Origin: Campylobacter pinnipediorum subsp. pinnipediorum
Lineage (GTDB): Bacteria; Campylobacterota; Campylobacteria; Campylobacterales; Campylobacteraceae
Length of the DNA stretch: 64,000 nucleotides
Direction: 5' to 3'
NCBI RefSeq assembly: GCF_002021925.1
Contig: NZ_CP012546.1
Coordinates: 1,550,001-1,614,000, forward strand
Of this stretch, positions 1 to 10,011 are shown piece after piece. Position numbers and translations under genes: made by a program. Under the pieces are notes generated by a model. That model was not told where the DNA came from. It was given only the letters and a program-made list of their open reading frames with translations, and did no database searches. How positions within the stretch are numbered: the stretch's first letter is position 1; every line of letters starts with the position of its first letter.

Positions 1-350
1 AAAACACCTTTGTTTTTAAGACCTATTGGAGTGCCATAAGGCTTAACAGGTATAAGATATTTTGAAACAAGACCAGGAATAGCTACTTTAAGATCAACGT
101 GTTTTAAATTATTTGTAACAGCATCTCTTTGATAATCAACGATAACGACTTTGTATACATTCTCGCCAACTTTTACATCAAATGCAAGGGTCTCTTTTTT
201 GCGAGCTTCTTTTATAAATTCATTTACTTTAAAAGCTGCTGCAACATTCTCTAATCCCTTACCATAAATGTTCGCGATTAGATAACCATCTCTTCTCAAA
301 GCCTTTGCAGACTTCTTACCGATACTCTCTCTAACGATACCTTCTAACAT
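1..350 (-). CDS. rplY: 50S ribosomal protein L25/Ctc, C-terminal part missing (window edge)
   Basis: This is the first ~116 codons of ribosomal protein L25 (general stress protein Ctc type), which binds 5S rRNA in the large subunit. The translation opens [20 protein letters not shown] and continues with [21 protein letters not shown] and LKHVDLKV, the L25 N-terminal domain as found in Campylobacter. I chose the ATG at 350 over the ATG two codons upstream (356): AGG lies 6 nt before 350, while the upstream ATG directly abuts it, and family members begin MLEGIV. The gene runs off the left edge. It lies 59 bp downstream of pilT on the same strand. Confidence 0.93.
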   Translation of the reverse strand, partial: MLEGIVRESIGKKSAKALRRDGYLIANIYGKGLENVAAAFKVNEFIKEARKKETLAFDVKVGENVYKVVIVDYQRDAVTNNLKHVDLKVAIPGLVSKYLIPVKPYGTPIGLKNKGV

Positions 351-409
351 CGTCATCCTTTCATAAAAAAATAGGTACGGATTATACCTAAAAATTAATA
401 AATTTTATA

Positions 410-1624
410 TTAGTCACTATCTTGAATTTGCTTAAGTGCAATTATACTATCTTTAAATCTATCATCTTGAGAATGCTTTTTAACACCTATCACATTTTCT
501 TGCTTAGCAAGATTTGAATTTTTTATTTTTATTTCAAGGTCATTTGGTCTACTAGCTTTTTCAAGAGCTTCTTCTTTATCTATAACGCCCTCTTCATAAA
601 GCTCTAATAAATGCTGATCAAATGTCTGCATACCATAAGTATTTTTACTTTCAGAAATAGCTGTAAAAATTTCATCTTCTCTGTTGTTTGCGATTATATC
701 TCTTATTCTTATATTTTTAATCAAAATCTCAACAGCTGCTCTTCTTTTTCCATCTTTTGTTTTTACAAGTCTTTGAGAAATTATAGCAGCAAGCACAGAG
801 GAAAGTGTCATTTTTACCCTATTTTGTTCCTCTTTAGAAAACATACTAACTACACGACCAATAGTCTCTTTAGCATCTACTGTATGAAGAGTGGAAAGTA
901 CTAAGTGTCCTGTTTCTGCTGCATGTAAAGCTGTTTCTACTGTTTCAAGATCTCTCATTTCGCCAACCAATATAACATCTGGATCCTCGCGCAAAGATGC
1001 TCGCAATGCTTCTGAGAAATTTCTAGCATCTTGCCCTACTGAACGTTGATTTATAAGACACTGTTCATCACTATAAACATATTCGATAGGGTCTTCTATT
1101 GTTATAATATGCTTTTTTTTTGTCTTATTCATATGATTTATCATGCTAGCAAGGGTTGTTGTTTTTCCACTCCCTGTTGGTCCAGTAACCAAGATAATGC
1201 CTCTATGGAAATTTTCACATATTTTTTTGATAACAGGTGGAAGTTTTAAATCATCCATTGTTGGAAGTTTTGTAGGAATAGTTCTAAAAACTGCAGAAAC
1301 GCCATCCATTTGAAAAAATATATTTACGCGAAATCTATAATCATCATTTAAGTTATAAGTAAAATCAACATTTCTTTGCTCTACAAGATCTTTGAAATTT
1401 GTTCTAAGCAACTCTTTTGCCAAAGTAATCCCATCTTGCTTGCTTAAAATTTTATCACTCATAATTTGCATTTCGCCATTAAATCTACCACGAATATAGC
1501 TATTTGATTTAATATGTAAGTCGCTTCCTTCACGCTCTATAAGTAGTTGCAAATAAGCATTAAGCTCGTCTCTTAGCTTAAAATCAAGCTTGGAAACATC
1601 AACATCATGTTGATTGTCAAGCAT
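410..1624 (-). CDS. pilT: PilT/PilU-family type IV pilus retraction ATPase
   Basis: A 404-residue secretion-superfamily ATPase of the PilT group, which powers pilus disassembly at the inner membrane. Visible are an N-terminal PAS-like region (1-130), Walker A GPTGSGKT at about 148-155, an Asp box, Walker B DVILVGEMRD at about 216-225 and the His box TGHLVLSTLHT at about 238-248. The C-terminal part has GMQTFDQHLLELYEEGVI and EEALEKASRPNDL, both typical of PilT/PilU. A ~30-residue charged tail follows the usual end. The ATG shares one base with the tal stop, so the genes are probably co-transcribed. No pilus assembly ATPase, platform or secretin gene is in the window, so its partners must lie elsewhere. 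PilU or a secretion ATPase of altered role is possible. Confidence 0.85.
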   Translation of the reverse strand: MLDNQHDVDVSKLDFKLRDELNAYLQLLIEREGSDLHIKSNSYIRGRFNGEMQIMSDKILSKQDGITLAKELLRTNFKDLVEQRNVDFTYNLNDDYRFRVNIFFQMDGVSAVFRTIPTKLPTMDDLKLPPVIKKICENFHRGIILVTGPTGSGKTTTLASMINHMNKTKKKHIITIEDPIEYVYSDEQCLINQRSVGQDARNFSEALRASLREDPDVILVGEMRDLETVETALHAAETGHLVLSTLHTVDAKETIGRVVSMFSKEEQNRVKMTLSSVLAAIISQRLVKTKDGKRRAAVEILIKNIRIRDIIANNREDEIFTAISESKNTYGMQTFDQHLLELYEEGVIDKEEALEKASRPNDLEIKIKNSNLAKQENVIGVKKHSQDDRFKDSIIALKQIQDSD

Positions 1625-2622
1625 TATTTTAATCCTTTTAATATGTCATCAAATGCAACAACAAATGCTTTTAGTCCATCATTTAACAAATCTCTATAAG
1701 CTGTTTGAAGATCTATATTTGCATTTTTTAAAACACTAAAAAAACTATCTATATTTTCTTTGCTTGTAGCTACTTTTGGCTCAGCCTTTTGCTTTATAAA
1801 TTCCTTTATCGTATCCAACGGAGCTGTATTGATAGTATTTTCAAACATAAGCTCACGAACATAATAATCAGCTCTTAACTCATTCCCCTTAACACCAGTG
1901 CTTGCAAATAAAGCTCTAACATTACTTAAATTCTCATCTTTTATCATATGATATATTTTAGTAGCATTCATTATGCCGATTTGGGATTTAGGGAGACTTT
2001 TTTCTTGCATTTTATCATCAAGCAATCTATCAAAACGACTGACAAAAATACTTATAACACCTTGCGGAAGTATAGTGTTTATATATCTTTTTTGATATTG
2101 AGCCACACCTTCCTTAAAGGCTTCCAAGCATCCCTTAGCTTGTTCAGGAGAAAAAATCAAAGTAGCATTTACACTAATTCCATCTGCCATCAAAGCACTC
2201 ATTGCTTCAAAACCCTCTTTTGTGGCAGGAACTTTTATCATAACATTTGGCATTTTAATCATCTGATGAAGTCTTTTACCTTCTTCTACAGTGGCGTTAA
2301 CATTATCATGCAAATTTGGATCAACCTCAATGCTAACAAAGCCATCATCACTGTTTGCATAATTTTTTAAAAGCTTGCAAGCCGCCATTTTGATATCTTG
2401 GGTAGCTAAAGTTTCATATATATCTTTCGGATGTCTTTTATGGCTATTTTTAATAGCTGTATTATAAGCTTCACTTTCAACGAAAGCTGATTTAAAAATA
2501 GCAGGGTTGCTAGTAGCACCATTTATAATATCTTTGCTGATCAAATCAACAAATTCGTTATTTAAAAATTCTCTTTCAATAAAATCGCACCAAAGCGAAA
2601 AATTAATATTTTTGTTATACAT
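1624..2622 (-). CDS. tal: Transaldolase
   Basis: A 332-residue cytoplasmic transaldolase that moves a dihydroxyacetone unit between sugar phosphates in the non-oxidative pentose phosphate pathway. Family motifs are clear: DIINGATSNPAIF near residues 31-43, FVSIEVDP near 95-102, and VMIKVPATKEG near 127-137, with Lys130 the expected Schiff-base residue. Length fits the bacterial family. It sits between serB (7 bp upstream) and pilT (1-bp overlap). The order tal-serB-cheW-cheA-cheV is a conserved Campylobacter arrangement. In asaccharolytic campylobacters the enzyme probably supplies pentose and erythrose phosphates anabolically; that role is inferred from the group's physiology. Confidence 0.94.
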   Translation of the reverse strand: MYNKNINFSLWCDFIEREFLNNEFVDLISKDIINGATSNPAIFKSAFVESEAYNTAIKNSHKRHPKDIYETLATQDIKMAACKLLKNYANSDDGFVSIEVDPNLHDNVNATVEEGKRLHQMIKMPNVMIKVPATKEGFEAMSALMADGISVNATLIFSPEQAKGCLEAFKEGVAQYQKRYINTILPQGVISIFVSRFDRLLDDKMQEKSLPKSQIGIMNATKIYHMIKDENLSNVRALFASTGVKGNELRADYYVRELMFENTINTAPLDTIKEFIKQKAEPKVATSKENIDSFFSVLKNANIDLQTAYRDLLNDGLKAFVVAFDDILKGLK

Positions 2623-2629
2623 TTTTTAC

Positions 2630-3253
2630 CTAAATAAGTTTTAAAATTTCTCGTAGATCTTTTTGATCAACACAGTGTGTAGCATTTTGTTTTAAAATTT
2701 CATTAGCACAAAAAGCAATTTTGAGATTTGAATACTCAAACATAGAAATATCATTAGCACCATCTCCAACACACATAGTATTAGAAATATCTACATTAAT
2801 TATTTTTTGAATTTTTTGAAGCATTTTGCCTTTTGAAAAGCCAAACATCATCTCTCCGCCAACTCTGCCCGTAAGTTTTCCATCTTTTTGATGCAATATA
2901 TTTGCAAAACTAGCATCAAAATTTAATTTTTTTTGCATAGCATTGGTGCCTAAATCAAACCCTCCGCTAAATACAATAACCTTAATGCCTTTAGCTTTTA
3001 AATTTTCAATAAGCTCTTTAGCACCATTCATAACAGGTAAATTCTCACATATATCTTTTGCAAGAAAATAAGACATCCCCTCTAGCAAAGAGACTCTAGA
3101 GGTTAAGCTTTCAAAAAAGTCAAGCTCGCCAGCCATAGCTTTTTTTGTTATATTTTTCACCTCATCTCCAACACCATATGATTCGGCGAGAATATCAATA
3201 GTCTCGCCATCCATTAGTGTTGAATCAAAGTCAAAAATACAGAGTTTTATCAA
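2630..3253 (-). CDS. serB: Phosphoserine phosphatase
   Basis: A 207-residue HAD-superfamily phosphatase that makes L-serine from O-phosphoserine, the last step of the phosphorylated serine pathway. Motif I is FDFDST (nucleophile Asp8, acid/base Asp10), motif II is VFSGGF near residue 95, the conserved Lys lies in the SKGKMLQ region, and motif III/IV is VGDGANDISM. The small helical cap with GELDFFESLTSRV near 42-54 is typical of SerB. The gene sits 8 bp before cheW's end and 7 bp after tal's start in a tight minus-strand run. No frame defect is seen. Confidence 0.93.
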   Translation of the reverse strand: MIKLCIFDFDSTLMDGETIDILAESYGVGDEVKNITKKAMAGELDFFESLTSRVSLLEGMSYFLAKDICENLPVMNGAKELIENLKAKGIKVIVFSGGFDLGTNAMQKKLNFDASFANILHQKDGKLTGRVGGEMMFGFSKGKMLQKIQKIINVDISNTMCVGDGANDISMFEYSNLKIAFCANEILKQNATHCVDQKDLREILKLI

Positions 3254-3261
3254 AGTAAACC

Positions 3262-3762
3262 TTAAAAGTCACGCTTTAAAAGGCTTTCAACCTTTAAAAT
3301 AGTAAGTATATTTTGATCTCTTTTGCCTATACCGTATATCATTCCTTTATCTTTTACTAAAGTCTCAGGCGGCGGATCAATTCTATTTCTATTTATACGA
3401 ATAGCCTCTGTCAATCTATCTATAACAAATCCAGCAATATTATCGTCATCTTTCATAACAATATATCTAGTGCTGCTACTTTGTTTTCCTGCATTTAAAG
3501 CAAATCTCTTTCTTAGATCTATAAGAGGTATAACATTACCTCTTAAATTAAATACACCCAAAACATACTCGGGAACACTTGGAACACGAGTATACTCTAT
3601 TGGTTTTATTATCTCTTGAATGTTTAAAATTGGTATAGCATATTCTTCATCGCCAACCACAAAGCCGACTAATTGAATAATATCTTCGCTTCTAGTATCT
3701 TCAGGACCTTGTATCTGTTTTTTTTGCTTTTGTAAGACTTCATTTAATTTATTACTGCTCAT
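3262..3762 (-). CDS. cheW: Chemotaxis coupling protein CheW
   Basis: A 166-residue CheW, the cytoplasmic adaptor that links methyl-accepting receptors to CheA. A ~30-residue polar N-terminus precedes the SH3-like CheW domain with LVGFVVGDEEYAIPI, NIQEIIKP and VLGVFNLRGNVIPLIDLRKRF, followed by IAGFVIDRLTEAIRI and GIGKRDQNILTILKVESLL. It lies 10 bp downstream of cheA and belongs to the cheV-cheA-cheW operon. Nothing odd is visible. Confidence 0.96.
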   Translation of the reverse strand: MSSNKLNEVLQKQKKQIQGPEDTRSEDIIQLVGFVVGDEEYAIPILNIQEIIKPIEYTRVPSVPEYVLGVFNLRGNVIPLIDLRKRFALNAGKQSSSTRYIVMKDDDNIAGFVIDRLTEAIRINRNRIDPPPETLVKDKGMIYGIGKRDQNILTILKVESLLKRDF

Positions 3763-3772
3763 ATCTTACTCC

Positions 3773-6082
3773 CTATGGTAACTTGATATTTTTTCTAACA
3801 ACATTTTCAAGATATTCAGCAGAGTAAGGTTTGGTTATATACTCTGTCATTCCTACCTCAACACCTCGTAATCTATCTGTTTTAGATGTTCTAGATGTAA
3901 CGGCTATTAATGGTAAATTTCTATATTTTGAATACTTTCTTATCTCACCAGCCAATGTATATCCATCCATTCTAGGCATTTCTATATCTATCAATATAGC
4001 ATCAAATGCATGCTCTCCTGATTTTATTAAGCTAAGAGCTTCAACACCATTTGTAGCTTCTATAACAGTCACGCCTGTTGGTTCAAGTGATTTTTGCATT
4101 ATAGTTCTGTCCATTTTTGAATCATCAACTATAAGAACCTTATAATCACTTGGTTTTTCTTTTATATTTTTAGATTCGGCATCCAATTCGGCTCTAATAT
4201 TTACTTTAATATCTTTTGCCATTTCCATCATAGCAGCAACATCAATAATTAAAGTAACTCTACCATCACCACGTATAGTAGCACCTGCTATACCATGTAT
4301 ATTTTGTAAATAATCACCCATTGATTTTATAACAATTTCTTCTTGTCCGACAAGAGTATCAACTATAATACCAAGCTTTGCTTCTGCAACACCTATAATA
4401 ACAACATAGGTTTGCTCTCCGCCATCAAATACTTTATTTACACCAAACACATCAGAAAGCCTAACTAGAGATAAAACCTCATCACGAAGCCTAAGAACAT
4501 TTTTACCATCTATTGTATATATATCATCTATAGGCACACGAACTGTTTCTAAAACACTAGCTAATGGTATAGCATAAAACTCCTCTTGAGTTCCAACCAG
4601 TAAAGACTGAATAATAGCCAAAGTTAAAGGTATTTTTAACTTCATGACAGTACCTTTGCCAACTTCACTATCTATATCAATAATACCATTTAATTTTTCT
4701 ATGTTAGTCTTAACAACGTCCATACCAACGCCACGACCACTTACATTTGTTACCTTGGCGGCTGTTGAAAATCCTGGTTTAAATATAAGGCCAAAAGCCT
4801 CTTTATCGCTCATAGTATCAGCTTCTCTTTCGGTAATAATACCTTTTTCTATTGATTTTGCTTTAAGCATATGAGCATCAAGACCTTTTCCATCATCAAC
4901 TATCTCTATAACTATATGATTGCCTTCATTATATGCTTTTAGTTGAACGAGACCTTTTTCATTCTTACCGGCAATTTTTCTTACTTCTGGATCTTCTATA
5001 CCATGATCGCAAGAGTTTCTAATGATGTGAACTAACGGATCACCTATCTCTTCTACGATAGATTTATCAAGCTCTGTTTCCTCACCTGAAATTTCAAGAT
5101 CTATCTGTTTTCCAAGTTCACGGCTTAAGTCCCTAATCATTCTTGGGAACTTATTAAACACTTTTGCTATAGGAAGCATTCTTGTTTTCATAACAGCAAG
5201 CTGAATATCAGTAGTTACTATACTTAGACTTGAAACGACCTGATTAAGCTCTTCAAGAAATTTCTCACCCTCATATCTTTCTTCAACATCATCATAAATT
5301 TTAAGCAAACGGTTTTTGCCAAGAACAAGCTCGCCAATTAAGTTCATTAAATGATCAAGTCTTTTTACTTCAACTCTAATTGTTTGCTCTTGTGTTACTG
5401 CTCCATTAGATTGAACAGGAACTTTTTTAGCCGGCTCTTCTTTTGGTTTAGAGGCTACTACTGGAGTTGGCTTAGGAGCTTCTGTTTTTTGAGCTGATTT
5501 CTTACTCTCGCGTCTAGCTTTATCTTCTGCCTTTCTAACTTGTAAAAGCCTTTCTATTTCGGCTTCAACCTCGTCATCGCTAAGTTTTGATAACTCTTCA
5601 TCACTTATCTCTGGTTCTGGTTCTGGTTCGGCTTGAACAACAGGCTCAGGCTCTTTTTCTGTCTCTTGAGATGCAGAGGCTTTACTATCATCGCCTTCTG
5701 ATATAGCAGTTAAGCGCTTACAAATATTTTCTATCTCTATACCAACATCTGTATCATTTCCATGATCTCTAATTCCATGCAAAAGACCTTTCATCATATC
5801 TACTGACTCAAGAACCACATCCATAACATCAGGTGTTATTTTTAGCTCATCTTTTCTTGCTTTATTAAGAACATCTTCCATATGATGAGTAAGCTTTGTT
5901 AAAATATCAAAATTTAAAAATGAAGAGCTTCCTTTGACCGTATGTGCAACCCTAAAAATTCTATTCAATAATTCAAGGTCTTCAGGATTTGACTCTAGCT
6001 CAACAAGATCATGATCTATTTGTTCTATAAGTTCAAAGGCTTCTATCAAGAAGTCTTCCATTATTTCTCTCATATCATCCAT
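3773..6082 (-). CDS. cheA: Chemotaxis histidine kinase CheA with C-terminal receiver domain
   Basis: A 769-residue hybrid CheA. The order is: HPt domain (1-~105) with phospho-acceptor His47 in RVAHTVKGSSSFL; a long acidic, Glu/Pro- and Lys-rich linker (~130-230) where a P2 domain would lie in enteric CheA; the dimerisation helices (~235-300); a HATPase with N box HIIRNSCDHGIEDP and G boxes VDDGKGL and GRGVGMDVV; a CheW-like P5 domain (~500-635); and a fused receiver (~648-769) with VLIVDDS, phospho-acceptor ILIDIEMPRMDGY and the K of TKPY. The CheA-REC fusion is normal in Campylobacter and Helicobacter, where it probably serves as phosphate sink. Neighbours cheW and cheV are 10 bp and 9 bp away. 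Confidence 0.97.
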   Translation of the reverse strand: MDDMREIMEDFLIEAFELIEQIDHDLVELESNPEDLELLNRIFRVAHTVKGSSSFLNFDILTKLTHHMEDVLNKARKDELKITPDVMDVVLESVDMMKGLLHGIRDHGNDTDVGIEIENICKRLTAISEGDDSKASASQETEKEPEPVVQAEPEPEPEISDEELSKLSDDEVEAEIERLLQVRKAEDKARRESKKSAQKTEAPKPTPVVASKPKEEPAKKVPVQSNGAVTQEQTIRVEVKRLDHLMNLIGELVLGKNRLLKIYDDVEERYEGEKFLEELNQVVSSLSIVTTDIQLAVMKTRMLPIAKVFNKFPRMIRDLSRELGKQIDLEISGEETELDKSIVEEIGDPLVHIIRNSCDHGIEDPEVRKIAGKNEKGLVQLKAYNEGNHIVIEIVDDGKGLDAHMLKAKSIEKGIITEREADTMSDKEAFGLIFKPGFSTAAKVTNVSGRGVGMDVVKTNIEKLNGIIDIDSEVGKGTVMKLKIPLTLAIIQSLLVGTQEEFYAIPLASVLETVRVPIDDIYTIDGKNVLRLRDEVLSLVRLSDVFGVNKVFDGGEQTYVVIIGVAEAKLGIIVDTLVGQEEIVIKSMGDYLQNIHGIAGATIRGDGRVTLIIDVAAMMEMAKDIKVNIRAELDAESKNIKEKPSDYKVLIVDDSKMDRTIMQKSLEPTGVTVIEATNGVEALSLIKSGEHAFDAILIDIEMPRMDGYTLAGEIRKYSKYRNLPLIAVTSRTSKTDRLRGVEVGMTEYITKPYSAEYLENVVRKNIKLP

Positions 6083-6091
6083 AAATCACTC

Positions 6092-7051
6092 CTAATTAAT
6101 ATTTTTTGAGTGTGCCTCTATAACTTTTAGCACCTCTTGATAAAATACACTTGCATCAAATTTAGTAAGGTAAGCAGCACCGCCAGCTTCTTTACTTTGA
6201 ACTTCGCTAAATTCATTACTTAAAGATGAACTAAATACTATAGGTATATTTTTAAATCTCTCGTCATTTTTTACATGTGAAGCAAAATGATAGCCATCCA
6301 TTTGAGGCATCTCTATATCACTTAAAATAACACGAACTTCTTTTGATATATTATCGCCAAACCTATCATAAAGTTCGCTCATTCTTTCTAAGCCCTCAAC
6401 TCCATTTTTTGCTTCCGTAACAGTAAGTCCCATTTTTTCTAATGCATCTTTAACAAGTTTTCTTGCTGTTGCACTATCATCTAAGACAACTGCAATACCA
6501 CGTATTTTTTTACTTTCATCTATTTCAACATCTAGCTTAGGAGAATAAATTCCAAGCTCTTCGACTATACTTTCAAGATCAAGTATAAGCAAAACTTCAT
6601 CATTCTCTATACGAGTAACACCTGTTATTTTACCCTTATCAAGTGTCCCAGCACCTGTTCCAGATGCAAAACTAGCTGGCTCAATGTCTTTCCAGCTTAT
6701 ACGCCTAATTCTTTTTGCTTCATGAACTATAAAACCAATAAGTATGCCACTAAACTCAGCTATTATAACACGAGGTTTTATGCTAACTTCATCCGTTGGC
6801 TCAACTATATTCATCCATCTAGCAAGATTTATAACAGGTATAACAACTCCACGAAGGTCAAAAATACCCTCTATATAATCAGGAACTCCCGGCAACTCTG
6901 TAAGATTTGGCATCTTAATGATTTCGCGAACTTTTGCAACATTTACACCGTATATACCTTCATATACTTTTTTATCTGTTTTTTTAAAGATACGAAAATC
7001 AACAAGCTCCATCTCGTTTGAACCCGTTTTCAATACGTCGTCTCCAAACAT
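6092..7051 (-). CDS. cheV: Chemotaxis protein CheV (CheW-REC fusion)
   Basis: A 319-residue CheV: a CheW-like domain (~15-170) with VREIIKMPNLTELPGVPDYIEG and FDLRGVVIPVINLARWM, then a receiver domain (~190-319) with VVLDDSATARKLV, phospho-acceptor VILSDIEMPQMDGY and the Lys in AYLTKFD. It couples receptors to CheA and can be phosphorylated, tuning adaptation. A TTG three bases upstream (7054) is in frame, but I chose the ATG at 7051: AAAGGA lies 5 nt upstream and this ATG shares one base with the stop of the upstream phosphoesterase gene, a common coupling. Confidence 0.95.
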   Translation of the reverse strand: MFGDDVLKTGSNEMELVDFRIFKKTDKKVYEGIYGVNVAKVREIIKMPNLTELPGVPDYIEGIFDLRGVVIPVINLARWMNIVEPTDEVSIKPRVIIAEFSGILIGFIVHEAKRIRRISWKDIEPASFASGTGAGTLDKGKITGVTRIENDEVLLILDLESIVEELGIYSPKLDVEIDESKKIRGIAVVLDDSATARKLVKDALEKMGLTVTEAKNGVEGLERMSELYDRFGDNISKEVRVILSDIEMPQMDGYHFASHVKNDERFKNIPIVFSSSLSNEFSEVQSKEAGGAAYLTKFDASVFYQEVLKVIEAHSKNIN

Positions 7052-7788
7052 CAATGTCCTTTCAGATTTTTTTTAATGAATTTTATTTTATCATTTTCGT
7101 ATTCTACTATAAAATAACTTTGGTTGCACGCAAAACATGGTAAATTTATATATTTTTTATTTTCTATATCAAAAACACAACCTTGATGATAATGTCCTTC
7201 AATGACATAATCTGCATTATAATACCTTAATTTAGGCCTTATAAGCTCTTTAAAATTTGGTATTTTATAATCAAGTTTTTTAAATTTTAGTTTATTCAAA
7301 ATCCACTTAGAAATTTTAAAATTAAATATTCTATCTACAAAATTCATAAAAATCAAAAATGGTTTTACACGCAAAAAAAGCAAGGCATATTTACTTACAA
7401 ATGGTAAAAAATTATCTCCGTGAGCTATCTGGATATCTGAGTTTAATGCCTTAAATTTAACCGGCTGAGAGGATATTTCAAAAACCTTAACACTTGTGTC
7501 CTTAAACAAATTTGACATTTTAAAATCATGATTTCCCTCTATAAAAAATACCTCTATATCATTAGAAATTTCTTTTATAAGTTTTATGTGCTTATCATAA
7601 AATTTCATCGAATACTCAGTGTAGCCGGTTACAAAATCAAAAATATCTCCAAGTAAAAAAAGCTGAGTAGTTTGTATCTTTTTATCTTTTATATCTTTTA
7701 GAAAAACTAAAAGTTTATCTCTATTTTCATTCTCATGTGCATCAGAAACAAAAATAGCCCCATCTTTTATATCACACAAACTACTCAT
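7051..7788 (-). CDS. LpxH-like metallophosphoesterase (UDP-2,3-diacylglucosamine pyrophosphohydrolase)
   Basis: A 245-residue calcineurin-like phosphoesterase. The metal-binding motifs appear in order: SDAHEN (residue ~15), LLGDIFDF (~45), EGNHDF (~84), IAHGDN (~120) and EGHYHQG (~197). The spacing and the GDIFDF block resemble LpxH, which cleaves UDP-2,3-diacylglucosamine to lipid X in lipid A synthesis. Proximity to lpxB, which uses that product, supports the assignment. It is more divergent than enteric LpxH, as is usual in this class, so I leave the symbol empty. It is coupled to cheV by a one-base overlap and lies 20 bp after greA. Confidence 0.8.
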   Translation of the reverse strand: MSSLCDIKDGAIFVSDAHENENRDKLLVFLKDIKDKKIQTTQLFLLGDIFDFVTGYTEYSMKFYDKHIKLIKEISNDIEVFFIEGNHDFKMSNLFKDTSVKVFEISSQPVKFKALNSDIQIAHGDNFLPFVSKYALLFLRVKPFLIFMNFVDRIFNFKISKWILNKLKFKKLDYKIPNFKELIRPKLRYYNADYVIEGHYHQGCVFDIENKKYINLPCFACNQSYFIVEYENDKIKFIKKNLKGH

Positions 7789-7808
7789 TAATCCTCAAAA
7801 AAAATTAT

Positions 7809-8291
7809 TTAAAATTCAATAGGTTTATAGCAAACCTCAATAATTTCAACATCTTTAACACCATTTGGCAACCTAAGCGTTACCTCATCGCCTTCGCTTT
7901 TACCTATTAGTTGTTTTGCTAAAGGTGAGTTAATAGAAATAAGTCCTTTATCCAAATCACTCTCACTAACACCAACAATAGTATAAGACTTTTCCTCTTC
8001 TATGTCCAAATCCATTATAGTAACGTTTGATCCAAACCTAACCTTATCATGTTCATAAGAACTAGGGTCTACAACTTCTGCTTTTGTTAACAATGCACCA
8101 AGTTCAGCAATTCTAGCCTCTATGAAAGCTTGTTTTTCCTTAGCTGCATGATACTCTGCATTTTCTTTCAAGTCACCATAACTTCTAGCAACATCTATCT
8201 CTTTTACTATTTGAGGTCTTTGAACTTGCTTTAAATCTTTTAATTCAGCTTCAATTTTTTCATACCCATAAATAGTCATAGGTTCACTCAT
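7809..8291 (-). CDS. greA: Transcription elongation factor GreA
   Basis: A 160-residue GreA, which binds the RNA polymerase secondary channel and stimulates cleavage of backtracked transcripts. The N-terminal coiled coil carries the hallmark [16 protein letters not shown] with the acidic tip residues Asp and Glu. The C-terminal FKBP-like domain holds [30 protein letters not shown] and IIEV. An ATG four codons upstream (8303) would place GGAGG inside the reading frame. Starting at 8291 puts GGAGG at ideal spacing, so I chose it. The start overlaps the end of lpxB by 8 bp. Confidence 0.95.
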   Translation of the reverse strand: MSEPMTIYGYEKIEAELKDLKQVQRPQIVKEIDVARSYGDLKENAEYHAAKEKQAFIEARIAELGALLTKAEVVDPSSYEHDKVRFGSNVTIMDLDIEEEKSYTIVGVSESDLDKGLISINSPLAKQLIGKSEGDEVTLRLPNGVKDVEIIEVCYKPIEF

Positions 8292-9327
8292 TTTTTCCTC
8301 CATTTATCATATTTGCAACATTTTGGCTACTTCCATGTTTTAAAAAATTCCTAAGTTCATTACAAGATAACAAAAATATATCTCTATCGCACTCTTTGTA
8401 TGATTTTAATAAATTTTCAACACTAACATCATCTTGAATAAGCTCATCATGAATAGCACTTTTACCCATAAAATCAAAAATAATATTTGCAAGTCCTGCG
8501 TATTTTATCTTTAAAAACTTTCTAGCAAGCCATACATCTAAGGCCTTAGCCTTATAGCAAAGAACAAAAGGTGTCCCGATAAGAGCTGCTTCAAGAGTCG
8601 CAGTGCCTGAGCATATAAATGCAAACTCACTTTCAAAAAGAGTTTTAGGTGTATCGTTTGAGATTTCAAACTCGCTCAAATCACCATAAATTTCGTCCAA
8701 ACTACCCATAAGATGCTTTGGCACACAAATAACTTTTTTTGTATTTATATGTGTTGCTAACTCTTTAAAAATCGGCATAAGTCTTGTTATCTCACTCTTT
8801 CTTGAACCGGGTAAAAAAGCTATTTGTGAGCTAGAACTTATATCTGTTTTTTTAAATTTTATCTCATCGAGCAAAGGATGACCTACATACTGGCTTTTTG
8901 AATAATATCTATCATCAAATGGTAAAATCGATGCTAGATTATCGCAATAACGCTCAACCTTAGCCACCCTTTTTTCTTTCCAAGCCCAAACTTGCGGAAG
9001 TATATAATATGTAATATTAGCCTTAACTCCTGCCTCTTTTAAGCTTTTTGCAAAAGGCAAATTAAAAGCTGGGCTATCTATCAAAAGAATACTATCAACA
9101 TCTTTTGCAAGATTTACAAGTTCTTTCATGGCTCTTTTTGCCTTAAAAACAAGTGGTAAAACTTCAATAAATCCCATAGCTGAAAACTCAGAGCTTTTCA
9201 TATAAGGCTTTCCAAATTTTTCATCAAAAATACCAAAAAGCTCATAATCTTTCAATTTCAATAAAACTTGTTCTAAATGCAAATTTGCAGATGGTTCAAG
9301 CGCACAAACTAAAATTTTATTACTCAT
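8284..9327 (-). CDS. lpxB: Lipid-A-disaccharide synthase
   Basis: A 347-residue glycosyltransferase family 19 enzyme that condenses lipid X with UDP-2,3-diacylglucosamine to give lipid A disaccharide at the inner membrane. Typical stretches are [96 protein letters not shown] and KYAGLANII. Slightly short for the family but complete. It is followed by greA with an 8-bp overlap and preceded by the ThiF-fold gene 6 bp away. Confidence 0.94.
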   Translation of the reverse strand: MSNKILVCALEPSANLHLEQVLLKLKDYELFGIFDEKFGKPYMKSSEFSAMGFIEVLPLVFKAKRAMKELVNLAKDVDSILLIDSPAFNLPFAKSLKEAGVKANITYYILPQVWAWKEKRVAKVERYCDNLASILPFDDRYYSKSQYVGHPLLDEIKFKKTDISSSSQIAFLPGSRKSEITRLMPIFKELATHINTKKVICVPKHLMGSLDEIYGDLSEFEISNDTPKTLFESEFAFICSGTATLEAALIGTPFVLCYKAKALDVWLARKFLKIKYAGLANIIFDFMGKSAIHDELIQDDVSVENLLKSYKECDRDIFLLSCNELRNFLKHGSSQNVANMINGGKNE

Positions 9328-9333
9328 ATTTAC

Positions 9334-10011
9334 CTAATTTTTATTTTGATTATAGCCCATTTTGTTTGAATTTAAAAGCTTTCTAATAGCAAGTGATGCT
9401 AAATTAAGTCCAAAAACAGCAGTTACTCCCATAAAACTACCTAGTTTTTGACATCTTGGTAGCTCACTTGAAAAAACAACATCATAATTGCCCTTAAAAT
9501 TTGCCTTTTTAAGCTCATATCTTATCTTTCTAGCAAAAGGGTCGTTATATGTTTTATAAATTGAGGCTATCTTTACTTGCGTAGCATCTATTCGTTTTGC
9601 TCCGCCCATTGAGGAGATAAGTTTTTTATGTGTTTTTAAAGCAAGAGCAACCTTAGCAGTAACATCATCTATAGCATCTATAACAATATCAAAGCTTGAA
9701 AAATCAAACTTATCCACAAATTCAGGTGTTACTATATCACAAATAGCTTGGATATTTTCATATCTTTTTTTAAACTCATCAACCTTTATATTGCCAACAG
9801 CTTCGCTATAAATTTGGCGGTTTTGATTTGTTATATCAAATTTATCCTTATCAACCACAACAATTTTACCAACACCGCTACGAGCCAAGGCATCAACACA
9901 TATTCCACCAACTCCACCAACTCCAAAAACTATGATTTTTGAATTTGAAATTACATCAAAATCATCTTCAAAAAGCCATCTAGAACGGGTAAATCTATCA
10001 ATTTTGTCCAT
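9334..10011 (-). CDS. tcdA: ThiF/TcdA-family E1-like adenylating enzyme (tRNA threonylcarbamoyladenosine dehydratase-like)
   Basis: A 225-residue Rossmann-type E1-like protein. It begins RFTRSRWLFEDDF and has the nucleotide-binding loop IIVFGVGGVGGICVDALARSGVGKIVVVD, then DITNQNRQIYS, VIDAIDDVTAKVAL and SSMGGAKRIDAT. These match TcdA (CsdL), which cyclises t6A37 in tRNA to ct6A with ATP. C-terminal DPFARKIRYELKK and PRCQKLGSF also fit. It is about 40 residues shorter than E. coli TcdA, as usual in this group. It is the first gene of the minus-strand run that continues into lpxB; the 190 bp upstream are AT-rich. Confidence 0.8.
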   Translation of the reverse strand: MDKIDRFTRSRWLFEDDFDVISNSKIIVFGVGGVGGICVDALARSGVGKIVVVDKDKFDITNQNRQIYSEAVGNIKVDEFKKRYENIQAICDIVTPEFVDKFDFSSFDIVIDAIDDVTAKVALALKTHKKLISSMGGAKRIDATQVKIASIYKTYNDPFARKIRYELKKANFKGNYDVVFSSELPRCQKLGSFMGVTAVFGLNLASLAIRKLLNSNKMGYNQNKN